Of a stretch of 64,000 nt of DNA, positions 8,503-17,320 are shown one piece after another. The DNA comes from WTJD01 sp964225175. Its GTDB lineage: Bacteria; Pseudomonadota; Gammaproteobacteria; Xanthomonadales; SZUA-36. A program made the position numbers and the translations under genes. Under the pieces are notes generated by a model. The model searched no databases. It saw only the letters and a program-made list of their open reading frames with translations, and had not been told where the DNA came from. The stretch spans positions 48,768-112,767 of the forward strand of contig CAXQNK010000042.1 of NCBI GenBank assembly GCA_964225175.1, given 5' to 3'. Numbering within the stretch: position 1 is the stretch's first letter; the number at the start of each line of letters is the position of its first letter.

Positions 8503-9843
8503 ATGGCTGAAGAATTAATCAGACGCTGGCTGGAAGAGAACAGAATCACGGAAGTCGAATGCATCGTACCGGACATGACCGGACATGCACGGGGCAAATT
8601 CATTCCTGCCGATAAATTTATCAAGGAGGACAGCCGGTTGCCTCAGGCCATCCTGGTCTCCACCGTGACCGGTGATTACACCGAAGAGGAGGAAGAGCTC
8701 ATCGGTGAGACCGACAGCGACATGATGCTGGTCCCCGACCCTGATTCCATGCGCGTGGTGCCCTGGGCCGATGAGCCCACGGCTCAAATCATCCACGATT
8801 GCTTTCTGCGCGAAGGTGGCCTGCACCCACTGGCAACTCGCAGTGTGTTGCGCAAAGTGCTGGACCTCTACAAATCTGAAGGCTGGCAACCCATTGTCGC
8901 GCCAGAAGTCGAGTTTTATCTCGTACAGAAAAACCCCGACCCCGATCTTGAATTGCAACCACCCGTGGGACGTTCGGGGCGGCGCGAGGCGGGCCGCCAG
9001 TCTTACAGCATTGACGCCGTCAATGAGTTCGAAAATATTGTCGAGCAAATGTACGACTACTGCGAGGCTCAAAAACTCGATGTCGACACCCTGATTCATG
9101 AGTCCGGCCTGGCCCAGATGGAGGTCAATTTCCTGCATGGAGACCCGCTTGATCTCGCCGACCAGGTTTTCGTGTTCAAACGCACCATGCGCGAAACAGC
9201 TTTGCGCAATGGCGTGTTCGCCACGTTTATGGCCAAGCCGATGGCCAGTGAACCCGGCAGCGCGCTGCACATTCACCAGAGCATCGTGGACTCGGTCACC
9301 GGACAAAATATTTTCTCCAAGGACAACGGCGAGGAGCACGAGCGCTTCCGTCATTTTGTCGGCGGTTTGCAACACTACACACCGGGCGCCATCGCGTTCT
9401 TTGCACCCAGTGTCAATTCCTATCGCAGACTGTCCCCTGACTTTGCGGCGCCGACCAATATGCACTGGGGATACGAAAACAGGACCACGGGCATCCGCAT
9501 ACCGGACAGCAAGCCCCAGTCACGACGCGTCGAAAACCGCTTTCCCGGATCAGACTGCAATCCCTACCTGGCCATCGCCGTATCGCTGGCCTGTGGCTAT
9601 CTCGGCATGAAACAGAAGATCGATCCCTTGCCGCCACACGCGGGTAATGCCTATTCCGAGCCGCTCACGGTGGCGCGCAACCTCGAGGAGGCCTTGCGAC
9701 TTCTGGATGAACATGATGACCTCAAGGAGGTGCTCGGAAGTCGTTTCATCCGTGCCTACCACGCGGTTAAGAGTCATGAATTCGAACTGTTCAACAAGGT
9801 CATCAGTTCCTGGGAACGGGAATACCTCTTGCTGAATGTATAA
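8503..9843 (+). CDS. Glutamine synthetase family protein (gamma-glutamylpolyamine synthetase-like)
   Basis: A 446-residue ATP-dependent ligase of the glutamine synthetase fold. An N-terminal beta-grasp part (about residues 1-105) precedes the catalytic domain with the metal ligands in APEVEFYL, GLAQMEVNF and SALHIHQS, the ATP site HWGYENRT and VENRFPGSDCNPYLAIA. The length and the motif VENRFPGSDCNPYL fit the GlnA-like/PuuA group (gamma-glutamylputrescine or related gamma-glutamylamide synthetase) better than the housekeeping enzyme of about 470 residues. The adenylylation-site tyrosine region is not evident. ATG 8503 was chosen because the upstream extension to 8401 runs through the hairpin. 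It may belong to the preceding nitrogen-compound operon; the amine substrate is unknown. Confidence 0.8.
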   Translation: MAEELIRRWLEENRITEVECIVPDMTGHARGKFIPADKFIKEDSRLPQAILVSTVTGDYTEEEEELIGETDSDMMLVPDPDSMRVVPWADEPTAQIIHDCFLREGGLHPLATRSVLRKVLDLYKSEGWQPIVAPEVEFYLVQKNPDPDLELQPPVGRSGRREAGRQSYSIDAVNEFENIVEQMYDYCEAQKLDVDTLIHESGLAQMEVNFLHGDPLDLADQVFVFKRTMRETALRNGVFATFMAKPMASEPGSALHIHQSIVDSVTGQNIFSKDNGEEHERFRHFVGGLQHYTPGAIAFFAPSVNSYRRLSPDFAAPTNMHWGYENRTTGIRIPDSKPQSRRVENRFPGSDCNPYLAIAVSLACGYLGMKQKIDPLPPHAGNAYSEPLTVARNLEEALRLLDEHDDLKEVLGSRFIRAYHAVKSHEFELFNKVISSWEREYLLLNV

Positions 9844-9890
9844 ACCCTGAACGCTGACCTGAGCCAGACCATGATTGGGTCAAACGGAGC

Positions 9891-10532
9891 TCAGCTGTCT
9901 TCGGACGGCTCCTCCAGGGGCAGCATGACTTCGTTGCGGCGCACGAACCACAGCGAGAAAGGCGCGTTGTAACGGGCCCACTCAGGTGCACCGGCCACTT
10001 GCAGATCCTGCGCCCTGACCCACTCGGTCAGTTGCTCCAGGTGCTTTTGATATTTTTTTTCGCTCCAGGAACCGGAATAGCGCATCACCGCCATGCGCCG
10101 CGTCGGGATAGCGCGCAGGCTGACGCGCTCGTCAGTCGGCTTGGGGATGGTTTCCATGGTGTACTTGGCCGGCATCATGAAACTGACGACCCATTCATCG
10201 TTGTCGAGCTGCTGAGACACCGGGGCCGTCATGGCTATTTTCTGACCTTCCGATTGCGTCACCGGCGCAGTCATGGCGATGCTGCTCTCAGCCTGATTCG
10301 CGCCATCGATGTATTTGAACAAGGGCCAGAAGGCATCATTTCCGACCGACTTGAACGAGCCGGCCATGCGCACCTCGGCAACAATTTGCGGCGCATACTC
10401 GCGAATTTCGAACGGTCCGTCCGCCAGGACCTGGTCATACTCAGCCTCTTCAGTGGCCTCGGCCGACATCACACCCAAACCCATGCACAACGCCACCAGG
10501 GCCATGCACTGAAATGAGCTTCTCAAGTTCAT
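9891..10532 (-). CDS. SOUL family heme-binding protein, exported
   Basis: A 213-residue protein with a signal peptide (about residues 1-26, ending near MSAEAT) followed by a SOUL/HBP domain. Diagnostic segments are YDQVLADGPFEIREYAP at its start, the repeated IAMTAPVTQ / KIAMTAPVSQ pair, and a C-terminal LWFVRRNEVMLPL. SOUL proteins bind heme or tetrapyrroles; the bacterial periplasmic members have no settled role. The ATG overlaps the stop of the upstream zinc-finger gene (ATGA), so both are on one transcript. Confidence 0.85.
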   Translation of the reverse strand: MNLRSSFQCMALVALCMGLGVMSAEATEEAEYDQVLADGPFEIREYAPQIVAEVRMAGSFKSVGNDAFWPLFKYIDGANQAESSIAMTAPVTQSEGQKIAMTAPVSQQLDNDEWVVSFMMPAKYTMETIPKPTDERVSLRAIPTRRMAVMRYSGSWSEKKYQKHLEQLTEWVRAQDLQVAGAPEWARYNAPFSLWFVRRNEVMLPLEEPSEDS

Positions 10533-10795
10533 CTTAATTGGCTGTCCTTGCTGCCTCTTCTGTTGTAACCGCTGGAGACCGCCTCCCGGCCGTCGAGTTC
10601 CGCCTGACAGGCGACACAGTGTCGAACGCCGGGCAGCGCATTGCGCCGCGCCTCGGGAATGGTCTCATCGCAGCTTTCGCATCGAGCCCGACCGGGCCCG
10701 CTGGGCAAACGGCTGCGTGCCTGCGCCACGGCATCTTCGACACTCGCGTCGATCTGCTCCTGCACCGCGTCGTCACGCGCCCAGCCTCCGGCCAT
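10529..10795 (-). CDS. DksA/TraR-type C4 zinc-finger protein (YbiI-like)
   Basis: An 88-residue cytoplasmic protein with a four-cysteine zinc finger: CESCDETIPEARR followed by CVACQAELD, i.e. C-x2-C and C-x2-C separated by about 17 residues. This is the short DksA/TraR type, like E. coli YbiI, which lacks the long coiled coil that full DksA inserts into the RNA polymerase secondary channel. The N terminus is only a short acidic helix (QEQIDASVEDAVAQAR). It precedes the SOUL gene with a four-base overlap, an arrangement that says nothing clear about function. An effect on transcription is possible but inferred from family only. Confidence 0.8.
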   Translation of the reverse strand: MAGGWARDDAVQEQIDASVEDAVAQARSRLPSGPGRARCESCDETIPEARRNALPGVRHCVACQAELDGREAVSSGYNRRGSKDSQLR

Positions 10796-10835
10796 GCTGA
10801 TCTCTCAAGCCCCAGTAGGTGTCTGCATCATGGGG

Positions 10836-11915
10836 CTAGCCGGAAGCGACGGACTGGCCCTTGGAGCCCAGATCGGCGCAGGCCTCCTGCAGTCTCTCAA
10901 CGACGCCCTGTTCACCCAGGCGCAGATATTTGCGGGGATCATAGAATTTTTTATAAGGCGTGCCGTCTTCGGGATCGATCTGGTACTTGAATGCTTTCGA
11001 ATTTTCTTCCACGAACTGGCCAACCCGCTCGGAAAATGCAAATTGGGTATCGGTGTCGATGTTCATCTTGAATACACCGTAACCCACCGCTTCAGAAATT
11101 TTGGTCTTCTCAGAGCCGGAACCACCATGGAATACCAGGTGCAGCGGATTGTGACCGGTGGCATGGGTCTGCTCGACCAATGCTTGTGAGTTCTTAAGGA
11201 TTTCGGGACGTAATTTGACGTTACCGGGCTTGTATACGCCATGCACGTTACCAAAGGATGCCGCCACCGAGAAATGGCCGATGGGGTCGAGCAGTTCATA
11301 CGCCTGCAAAACATCTTCAGGCTGCGTGTAAAGGCGCGAATTATCCGCGGCTTCATCAAAATCACTGCCTATACCGTCCTCTTCTCCGCCCGTGACGCCG
11401 AGTTCGATCTCCAGCGACATGTCGATCCGAGCCATGCGTTCCAGGACCCGGGCACACTCGGAGAGATTGAAGTCGATGGGATCGGCGGAGAGATCCAGCA
11501 TGTGGGAACTGTACAGGGGCTTTCCAGTCTCTTCGAAAAACTTCTCGCCCTCGTCCAGCATGGCCTCGACCCAGGGAATCAGGGCTCGATTGGCGTGGTC
11601 GGTGTGCATCACAACACAAATGCCGTAGTACTCAGCGAGCAGGTGTGCGTGGCGCGCTGCCGCCACCGCGCCCATCACCTTCGCCTGGAATGCATCGGGC
11701 ATCCCCGCGCCAGCAAAAAACGCCGCGCCACTGTTGGACAACTGAATGATGATGTCGGAGTTGGCCTGGGCCGCCGCTTCCATTACGGCGTTCATGCTAT
11801 TGGTGCCGACCACGTTCACTGCAGGTAAGGCATATCCGCCCTGTTTCGCCGCATCGACCAGCACAGCGTAATCCGAGCCGGTCACCACGCCGGGTTTCAA
11901 GCTTATGTCTGACAT
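10836..11915 (-). CDS. fba: Class II fructose-bisphosphate aldolase
   Basis: A 359-residue zinc aldolase of the E. coli FbaA type, which reversibly splits fructose-1,6-bisphosphate into dihydroxyacetone phosphate and glyceraldehyde-3-phosphate. Visible motifs are the N-terminal YALPAVNVVGTNS, the zinc-binding VVMHTDHANRA near residue 110, the YSSHMLDLS region and the phosphate/zinc-site LVFHGGSGSEK. The ATG at 11915 sits seven bases after GAGG in AAAGAGGAAAAGTG; the adjacent in-frame GTG at 11918 is less well spaced. The gene stands alone, separated from the divergent peptidase gene by about 165 bases. Confidence 0.95.
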   Translation of the reverse strand: MSDISLKPGVVTGSDYAVLVDAAKQGGYALPAVNVVGTNSMNAVMEAAAQANSDIIIQLSNSGAAFFAGAGMPDAFQAKVMGAVAAARHAHLLAEYYGICVVMHTDHANRALIPWVEAMLDEGEKFFEETGKPLYSSHMLDLSADPIDFNLSECARVLERMARIDMSLEIELGVTGGEEDGIGSDFDEAADNSRLYTQPEDVLQAYELLDPIGHFSVAASFGNVHGVYKPGNVKLRPEILKNSQALVEQTHATGHNPLHLVFHGGSGSEKTKISEAVGYGVFKMNIDTDTQFAFSERVGQFVEENSKAFKYQIDPEDGTPYKKFYDPRKYLRLGEQGVVERLQEACADLGSKGQSVASG

Positions 11916-12080
11916 CACTTTTCCTCTTTGGATTCGATTGTTGTATCAGCACTGCAGTCAGCGCCTCAAGCCCCCAAGTGTCCAGTAATGGAGTGTTGAA
12001 TTCAAGTCGGCGAGGCAGCTGAAACGAGCCGATGCCCGACCCGTCTGGGCAAGCTCGATAATTTCCCAGATAATAGCCCA

Positions 12081-12932
12081 ATGAAAGTGCCTGAAAACAA
12101 TTTTAAAATATTGTTTTTATTGATAATATTTATTTTCTCCTTGCTGGGTGCACACCCGTTGACGGCCGATCATTTCCAGCACCTAGATGGCAGCCCGAAG
12201 TTGCGGTCTGCATCCGTGATGGTGATGGATGAAAATGGCCGGGTGATTTTTGGAAAAGATACCGACACCATTCGCCCCATCGCATCGATCACCAAGCTGA
12301 TGACCGCCATGGTGGTGATCGACACCGGACTGGAACTTCGGCAAGACATCACCATTACCCGCGAGGACCGCGACCTGGTTCAGCTGACCGGCTCTCGCCT
12401 GGAAATCGGAGCAACACTGAGTCGGGAAGAACTGTTGATCATCGCCATCATGTCATCTGAAAACCGTGCCGCCAACGCCCTCGGGCGAACCGCGCCCGGC
12501 GGCCTCGATGAATTCATTGCCGCCATGAACCGCAAGGCCGGTGAGCTGGGCCTGAGTGCGACACACTTCGCGGACCCGGCGGGTTTACGAGTCGAAAATC
12601 GATCCACCGCGGCCGACCTGGTGGGCCTGTTGCGAGCTGCCTATGAGTATCCGCTGGTTCGCGAAGCCAGCATCACGCAACGTTATGAAGTCCGACCCTA
12701 CGTAAATCGCGGTCCACTGATCTACGGAAACACCAATCGGCTACTCAAAAATCCGAGCTGGCAAATCGGACTCAGCAAAACCGGCTACCTCAACGAATCA
12801 GGCCGTTGCCTCGTCATGCAGGCGCAAATCGACGGCGAGGCGCTGTTTATCGTCCTCCTGGACTCATTTGGCAAGTTAACTCCCTTCGGAGACTCCAATC
12901 GACTGAGAAAGTGGATGGTCTCAGGTCCTTGA
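12081..12932 (+). CDS. pbpG: D-alanyl-D-alanine endopeptidase/carboxypeptidase (PBP7-like)
   Basis: A 283-residue exported serine peptidase. An N-terminal hydrophobic segment (residues 9-24) serves as signal or anchor. All three penicillin-binding motifs are present: S69-I-T-K72 (PIASITKLMTAM), S126-E-N128 (MSSENRAAN) and K233-T-G. Proteins of this size with SSENRAAN belong to the PbpG group, which cuts D-Ala-mDAP cross-links in peptidoglycan. The extended beta-lactamase-like C-terminal domain of DacA/DacC is absent. The first 60 bases of the gene are AT-rich compared with the rest. It converges on the cupin gene that ends at 12949. Confidence 0.88.
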   Translation: MKVPENNFKILFLLIIFIFSLLGAHPLTADHFQHLDGSPKLRSASVMVMDENGRVIFGKDTDTIRPIASITKLMTAMVVIDTGLELRQDITITREDRDLVQLTGSRLEIGATLSREELLIIAIMSSENRAANALGRTAPGGLDEFIAAMNRKAGELGLSATHFADPAGLRVENRSTAADLVGLLRAAYEYPLVREASITQRYEVRPYVNRGPLIYGNTNRLLKNPSWQIGLSKTGYLNESGRCLVMQAQIDGEALFIVLLDSFGKLTPFGDSNRLRKWMVSGP

Positions 12933-12948
12933 CATGCACACAGGCTAC

Positions 12949-13857
12949 TCAGGGCATCGTGGGGTCCACGGATGCTGCGGATGTGGCCCTGCCATCGACA
13001 CAGCCATCATGAAAAGTCACATCGAGAGCCACCGGCGCGCGCTGTAGCCAGATGACATCACTCAAAGGCCCGGATTCCGGGCCGCTGTGTGGCACACCCG
13101 CAGGGCGCCTGAAATAACCACCTTCATGATATTCCCCAACCACGGTGCCCGAAGGCAGGCATTCAGCGAGCCGATATTGTCCCTGAACGAGAAAACCCTC
13201 TTCGATCATGGAATGCACTTCCCAGGGAATCTTCATCGAGCCCGACAAGCTGACCAGCCAGGTTCGTGCCGTGGTGAACGGATCGCGCTTGAGGTGGAAT
13301 ATTTCCAGCTTGGCCGTGACGCCAGCTGAAAGCGCAACCTGGGCGGGCTCCCATCCATCGTCGGCATACGACACCCACTGGATGCCCCGGGCCTGCTGCA
13401 AACTCACCACTTCCGGGTCAGACGATGGCGGATCGATGAACACCAGCAGGCTGGCTTCTCCATCAGCTGTCAAATTCGGAATATCGGTTGCAGGGGGCAC
13501 ATACACGAAATCGAGCCGCTCCATCGGGCGTGAACCGAACTGCATACGACCCGATAAAACCAGCATTTCAAGAGATTGTGAAACCCTGGGAAAGGCAATT
13601 TCACCCTGCCCGGAGCCTGGCGTCAGGATGAGCACGTACCGACCGGTCGAATGATCTGCTGCAATTACCTTGCCGCGCAGGCCAGGCCAAGGGGGGATTT
13701 GGCTTTCCTCGACAGTCTCGGCCTGCAGAAAACCGACAAACCCATCGCGACGCAGTGGTCCGTCGACCACTTCAAGGCTGTTCTGAGCCCAAGCCATGGC
13801 GCACGTCGTGAGCAGGGCGACCGACGCCGCCATTGTGTGTGTCCATGCATCGCGCAT
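12949..13857 (-). CDS. Exported cupin-domain protein
   Basis: A 302-residue protein with a signal peptide (MAASVALLTTCAMAWAQ) and two cupin-like halves. The first contains LEMLVLSGRMQFGSRPM; the second has a metal-type pattern, EEGFLVQGQYRL followed by GEYHEGGYFRRPAGVPHSGP, with H-x-G-G-Y-F-R-R-P-x-G-x-x-H. It resembles DUF4437-type cupins. It is the last gene of the lacI operon, 14 bases after the phosphorylase gene, and is therefore probably co-induced with beta-glucan degradation. A periplasmic sugar-binding or lyase role is possible but not shown. Confidence 0.65.
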   Translation of the reverse strand: MRDAWTHTMAASVALLTTCAMAWAQNSLEVVDGPLRRDGFVGFLQAETVEESQIPPWPGLRGKVIAADHSTGRYVLILTPGSGQGEIAFPRVSQSLEMLVLSGRMQFGSRPMERLDFVYVPPATDIPNLTADGEASLLVFIDPPSSDPEVVSLQQARGIQWVSYADDGWEPAQVALSAGVTAKLEIFHLKRDPFTTARTWLVSLSGSMKIPWEVHSMIEEGFLVQGQYRLAECLPSGTVVGEYHEGGYFRRPAGVPHSGPESGPLSDVIWLQRAPVALDVTFHDGCVDGRATSAASVDPTMP

Positions 13858-13871
13858 GGAGGCATTATGCG

Positions 13872-16800
13872 CTAGCGAAGCTGTTCAGGGCGAACATTCA
13901 CCACGATTTTTTGGATGTCCCGATTCCTATCAAACAGGGCGGAACTCCATTGCACACCGAGCTCATTACCCGTCAGTCCGTGCTTCCCGCCTGCTGAATC
14001 GAACACGGTGATGCCCGAGTCTTCGGCAATTCGGTAGATGATCGGCGTGCCACACAAGCAGAACGCGAGCGTGCCTGCTTGGAGTTCTTCCGTTCTGGTC
14101 TCGTCACCCAGCCGGAAAGACCAGGTTTCCGCTTTCACGAGGAACTCATCCCGGGACAATAGAACCGGTAAAAAACTCACCGCTCCCGCATCCATGTGCA
14201 CGCCTAGCTCCAGGTAACGCGACAGCACGTCTTCCTTGACCTGCCCGGTCAACCCGGGCTGCTTGACGCCGGAAAAGCCCGGAGAGTGAGAATAAGGATC
14301 GGTTGGAAAAGCCCCGTATTCCCGTGCCGAACTGTGCACCCCAAGGCCTTCCCGGATTTCCACGTATGACTGGTACAGTGCGTCACACAAGTCATCTTCA
14401 CACTCGAGCAAGCGTGCCTGGGTGGCGACTCGGGCCGCGGCCAGTGCCAGTTTAGAAACCATGTGCCAGTAAACACAGCCAAGCCCCTCGTATTTGAACA
14501 TCCGGCCTGAACGGCCAGTGAACTTCTGGTGCTGGAACGTGCGCTCATACAGCGCCTTAACGGCCTGGGCTTCTTCCTTCGAGGCCCGGTCCGCCTCCAG
14601 CGCCTCTCCCAATTCACGAGCATTGCGGTAACACCCGGCAAACCGGACCTGCCACTCGGAATCCCGGATCAAATATCGGCAGCGATTGTCCCGCACCGCG
14701 GCTTCGATGACCGGAACCTCCGACAAGGTAGCTCGGGGAACACAGTTACGGGAGAGGAACCCTGTACGGCCCCGGTCTGGATACAGCAGGTAGCTGCGAT
14801 GTTTTTCACAATACAGCTCGCTGCGGCGCAGTGCGCTGAGCAAATCCCGGCTGGCCTTTGGCGACAGGTAACCCGACTCCAGCAGGGCCACCTGACCCTC
14901 CAGCATGACATCCAGTGCCTCCAGGCCGAAGCCGGTATCACCAAAAGACAGTAAATAATAAGCATGGCAAAGGCCGTCATCACGGCGACCGAGGTCGATC
15001 GAGTGGTCCAGCCATTTGCGCAGATTGCGAATGAAATCGATCAGCGCGTGCTTGTCCAGGTGGGCTCGATCGTCCTGTGAGCGGTCATATAACGCCTCAC
15101 GCCAGGTTTCCGCTGCCCGACCCATTTCATCCATGAAGCGTTTGCGCGACGCATCAGGCACGGCGCCTGCAGCCAGCAGATCATCATGCGCCCGCAAAAT
15201 TTCGCACGCCCGTTGGAAAAACCAACGCGTCTGCTCGCCAACCGCAAAGTGCTCGGCGCCTGACTCTCCGATGATATCCGCCAGGGTCTGGATGTAGACG
15301 CGCAACTGGTACAGGGTCACCATGGACGTGCCAAAACCGACCAGTGCATTGTTGGCGTCATTCCACTCCGGACGCTGCGTGCTCATCCAGATTCCCCCGC
15401 CGGGGACCAGGTTACTGACCTTCGCAAGCAAAGGAACCAAGAGCTTTTCCAGGAGATTGACCCGGACAAGCCCTCCCTCGCTGTCATGGACCAGCTGCCC
15501 GTCACGGCCCACTTCCTGTACCCGCTGGTGGATCAGGTTCGCTCGCTCATGGTCATACATCACGGTGTGGCGTGGATCCTCGAGTTGCGATGCATAACTT
15601 TTCAGCCGATAGGGCACATCGGCATACACGAAAATTTCCCGCTCCAGCAAGTCAATCAGGTCACCCGGGCGGGTATCCAGGGACCGGTCCAGCAGACGCT
15701 GGAGGTAGGTCAGTTGGTGATCGCCCCAATATCCGATATTCGACCACGGGTCATCCGGGTCAAGGACCTCCCAATCAAATCCGAGACGTGAAATTCGGTA
15801 GGGGTTGTAACCATCCACCGTCGAGGTGTTGACGAATTTGCTGATCATGCCGATCACAAAGCACGGGTAGGAAAGGCTCAGCGCTTCCCAGTTCTGAAAT
15901 ATATCCCGCCAGTTGCCCTGATAATCCAGTCGACTGGACCCATCCTCGTTGCGAACTACGATGGAAAAATTATTCCAGGGACGGCTGGGATCGCCATGGC
16001 GACGGCTGAATGTAAGCGGCAAATAGTCGAGTAATAATCGGTCAATGTCCGCATCCGCGACCGCTTCCACCCGCCGCCTTGCATCGGACAGTTTGATGTG
16101 GGTTTCGCTGGCAAGCACCGAGGCCAGGCGATCCTGCGCGGTTGAATTGCAGGCACCCACAAACTGCAATAGATCTGACACCACCAGGTGGCAATCCCGA
16201 TCAAAGGTGCCGCCGCGCATTAGATTAAACAGGACATTGGAGAAATGTCGCCCGGTGCGCATTGAATCGGCGCTGCACTGGAAACCATCTGCAGCCCCCA
16301 CTCGTTGCCGCAGGCGTTCGGTCCCCGCGTTCAGTTCAGCAGAGATCGTCTCACCCGTCATGCCGTTCTTGATTTCACCCAGCAGGCCCGACAGCGCCGC
16401 CGCGCTCTGCGAAACATCTGCAACGACAAACCACTCTTGGTGCTGAGCATCAGAGAGCTCGAATTGGTCGAATACAAAAAACGCGCCCCGCTGGCCCACC
16501 TTCAATGCTTCAGGCACCAGAGCCTGGCCGGCCATGAAGTGAGTCAACTGTTCCTCCGAGAGTACAACGCCGGGCTGCTCGAGACCGATGCTCCAGGCCA
16601 CGCTGGCGCACAGCGCTTCGCTGGGCTCTGCACGGTCGGAGACAATAGAGCTGAGCGAGTACACGCCAGCGCAAACACCGGGAATAGACTCGGATTGTTT
16701 GTAGGCATCGACCAGCGTGCTCATGTTGGCCTGCATTTGACGGTCTACGCCCCAGGGCAAAATATTTCGAAGGCCATCGATGACACGAATTTTGAGGTTC

Positions 16801-17315
16801 TTGTTGCTGTCATTACGCAGATTGACCCGCCTGACGAAACCCAGGCGCTCTGAAGTGCCCCAGGCATAAGAAAAGCAGAGTCCCAGATCCTCGTTCAGTT
16901 CCTCGAAAACCAGGCGGTCACCTTCCACGCTTTTATACAGGTTGCGTTCCACCCGGTAGAGCGATGCCCGACGGCTGAAAGGCTCCCATACGAAAGTTTC
17001 GGAGTCCGATTCAACGAGCACGCACGAATACGGCCCCGCGGTCTCACTGGCGTCATGAATCTTGTCATCCGTCGTGTACGGAAACAGGGCCATGTCAGGG
17101 CTGCGCCGACCGCAGGTGAGTCCGCCCGTGCTCGAAACAAACAGCCAATGGTCAAAACCGCTGACCACGGACATGAAAAATGGCGGTAAGGTCTGGTAGT
17201 TGCGAATCCGGTAATAGGAATGACCATCACGCTCGACGAGCTCAACATCACCCCCTTGCTCCGCGAAGAAAAGCGGAGCGTTGCCCGCGCAGACCTGTTG
17301 GATGTGCGCCGTCAT
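13872..17315 (-). CDS. GH94-like beta-glucan phosphorylase, probably GH149 (beta-1,3-oligoglucan phosphorylase)
   Basis: An 1147-residue protein without a signal peptide, so cytoplasmic. The N terminus (YYRIRNYQTLPPFFMSVVSG, then SSTGGLTCGRRSPD and FPYTTDDKIHD) is the beta-sandwich of inverting GH94-like disaccharide/oligosaccharide phosphorylases. The centre is an (alpha/alpha)6 barrel with STQRPEWNDANNALVGFGTS, equivalent to the DWND motif of cellobiose phosphorylases. D653 is the predicted general acid. At 1147 residues it is longer than cellobiose phosphorylase (about 810) and fits GH149 or GH161, the beta-1,3-glucan phosphorylases of about 1100 residues. The setting among GH16, GH3 and a sugar symporter supports beta-1,3-glucan as substrate, giving glucose-1-phosphate without spending ATP. 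It starts five bases after the GH-A gene. The exact family is an inference. Confidence 0.75.
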   Translation of the reverse strand: MTAHIQQVCAGNAPLFFAEQGGDVELVERDGHSYYRIRNYQTLPPFFMSVVSGFDHWLFVSSTGGLTCGRRSPDMALFPYTTDDKIHDASETAGPYSCVLVESDSETFVWEPFSRRASLYRVERNLYKSVEGDRLVFEELNEDLGLCFSYAWGTSERLGFVRRVNLRNDSNKNLKIRVIDGLRNILPWGVDRQMQANMSTLVDAYKQSESIPGVCAGVYSLSSIVSDRAEPSEALCASVAWSIGLEQPGVVLSEEQLTHFMAGQALVPEALKVGQRGAFFVFDQFELSDAQHQEWFVVADVSQSAAALSGLLGEIKNGMTGETISAELNAGTERLRQRVGAADGFQCSADSMRTGRHFSNVLFNLMRGGTFDRDCHLVVSDLLQFVGACNSTAQDRLASVLASETHIKLSDARRRVEAVADADIDRLLLDYLPLTFSRRHGDPSRPWNNFSIVVRNEDGSSRLDYQGNWRDIFQNWEALSLSYPCFVIGMISKFVNTSTVDGYNPYRISRLGFDWEVLDPDDPWSNIGYWGDHQLTYLQRLLDRSLDTRPGDLIDLLEREIFVYADVPYRLKSYASQLEDPRHTVMYDHERANLIHQRVQEVGRDGQLVHDSEGGLVRVNLLEKLLVPLLAKVSNLVPGGGIWMSTQRPEWNDANNALVGFGTSMVTLYQLRVYIQTLADIIGESGAEHFAVGEQTRWFFQRACEILRAHDDLLAAGAVPDASRKRFMDEMGRAAETWREALYDRSQDDRAHLDKHALIDFIRNLRKWLDHSIDLGRRDDGLCHAYYLLSFGDTGFGLEALDVMLEGQVALLESGYLSPKASRDLLSALRRSELYCEKHRSYLLYPDRGRTGFLSRNCVPRATLSEVPVIEAAVRDNRCRYLIRDSEWQVRFAGCYRNARELGEALEADRASKEEAQAVKALYERTFQHQKFTGRSGRMFKYEGLGCVYWHMVSKLALAAARVATQARLLECEDDLCDALYQSYVEIREGLGVHSSAREYGAFPTDPYSHSPGFSGVKQPGLTGQVKEDVLSRYLELGVHMDAGAVSFLPVLLSRDEFLVKAETWSFRLGDETRTEELQAGTLAFCLCGTPIIYRIAEDSGITVFDSAGGKHGLTGNELGVQWSSALFDRNRDIQKIVVNVRPEQLR

Positions 17316-17320
17316 CTGGC

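Noticed and set aside
8515..9465. Minus-strand ORF of 316 codons
   Set aside because: Antisense to the glutamine synthetase-like gene; composition is typical of a shadow frame in high-GC DNA.
10802..10835. Hairpin AGCCCC...GGGGCT after the aldolase gene
   Set aside because: Only six paired bases with an 18-base loop and no T-run; not a convincing terminator.
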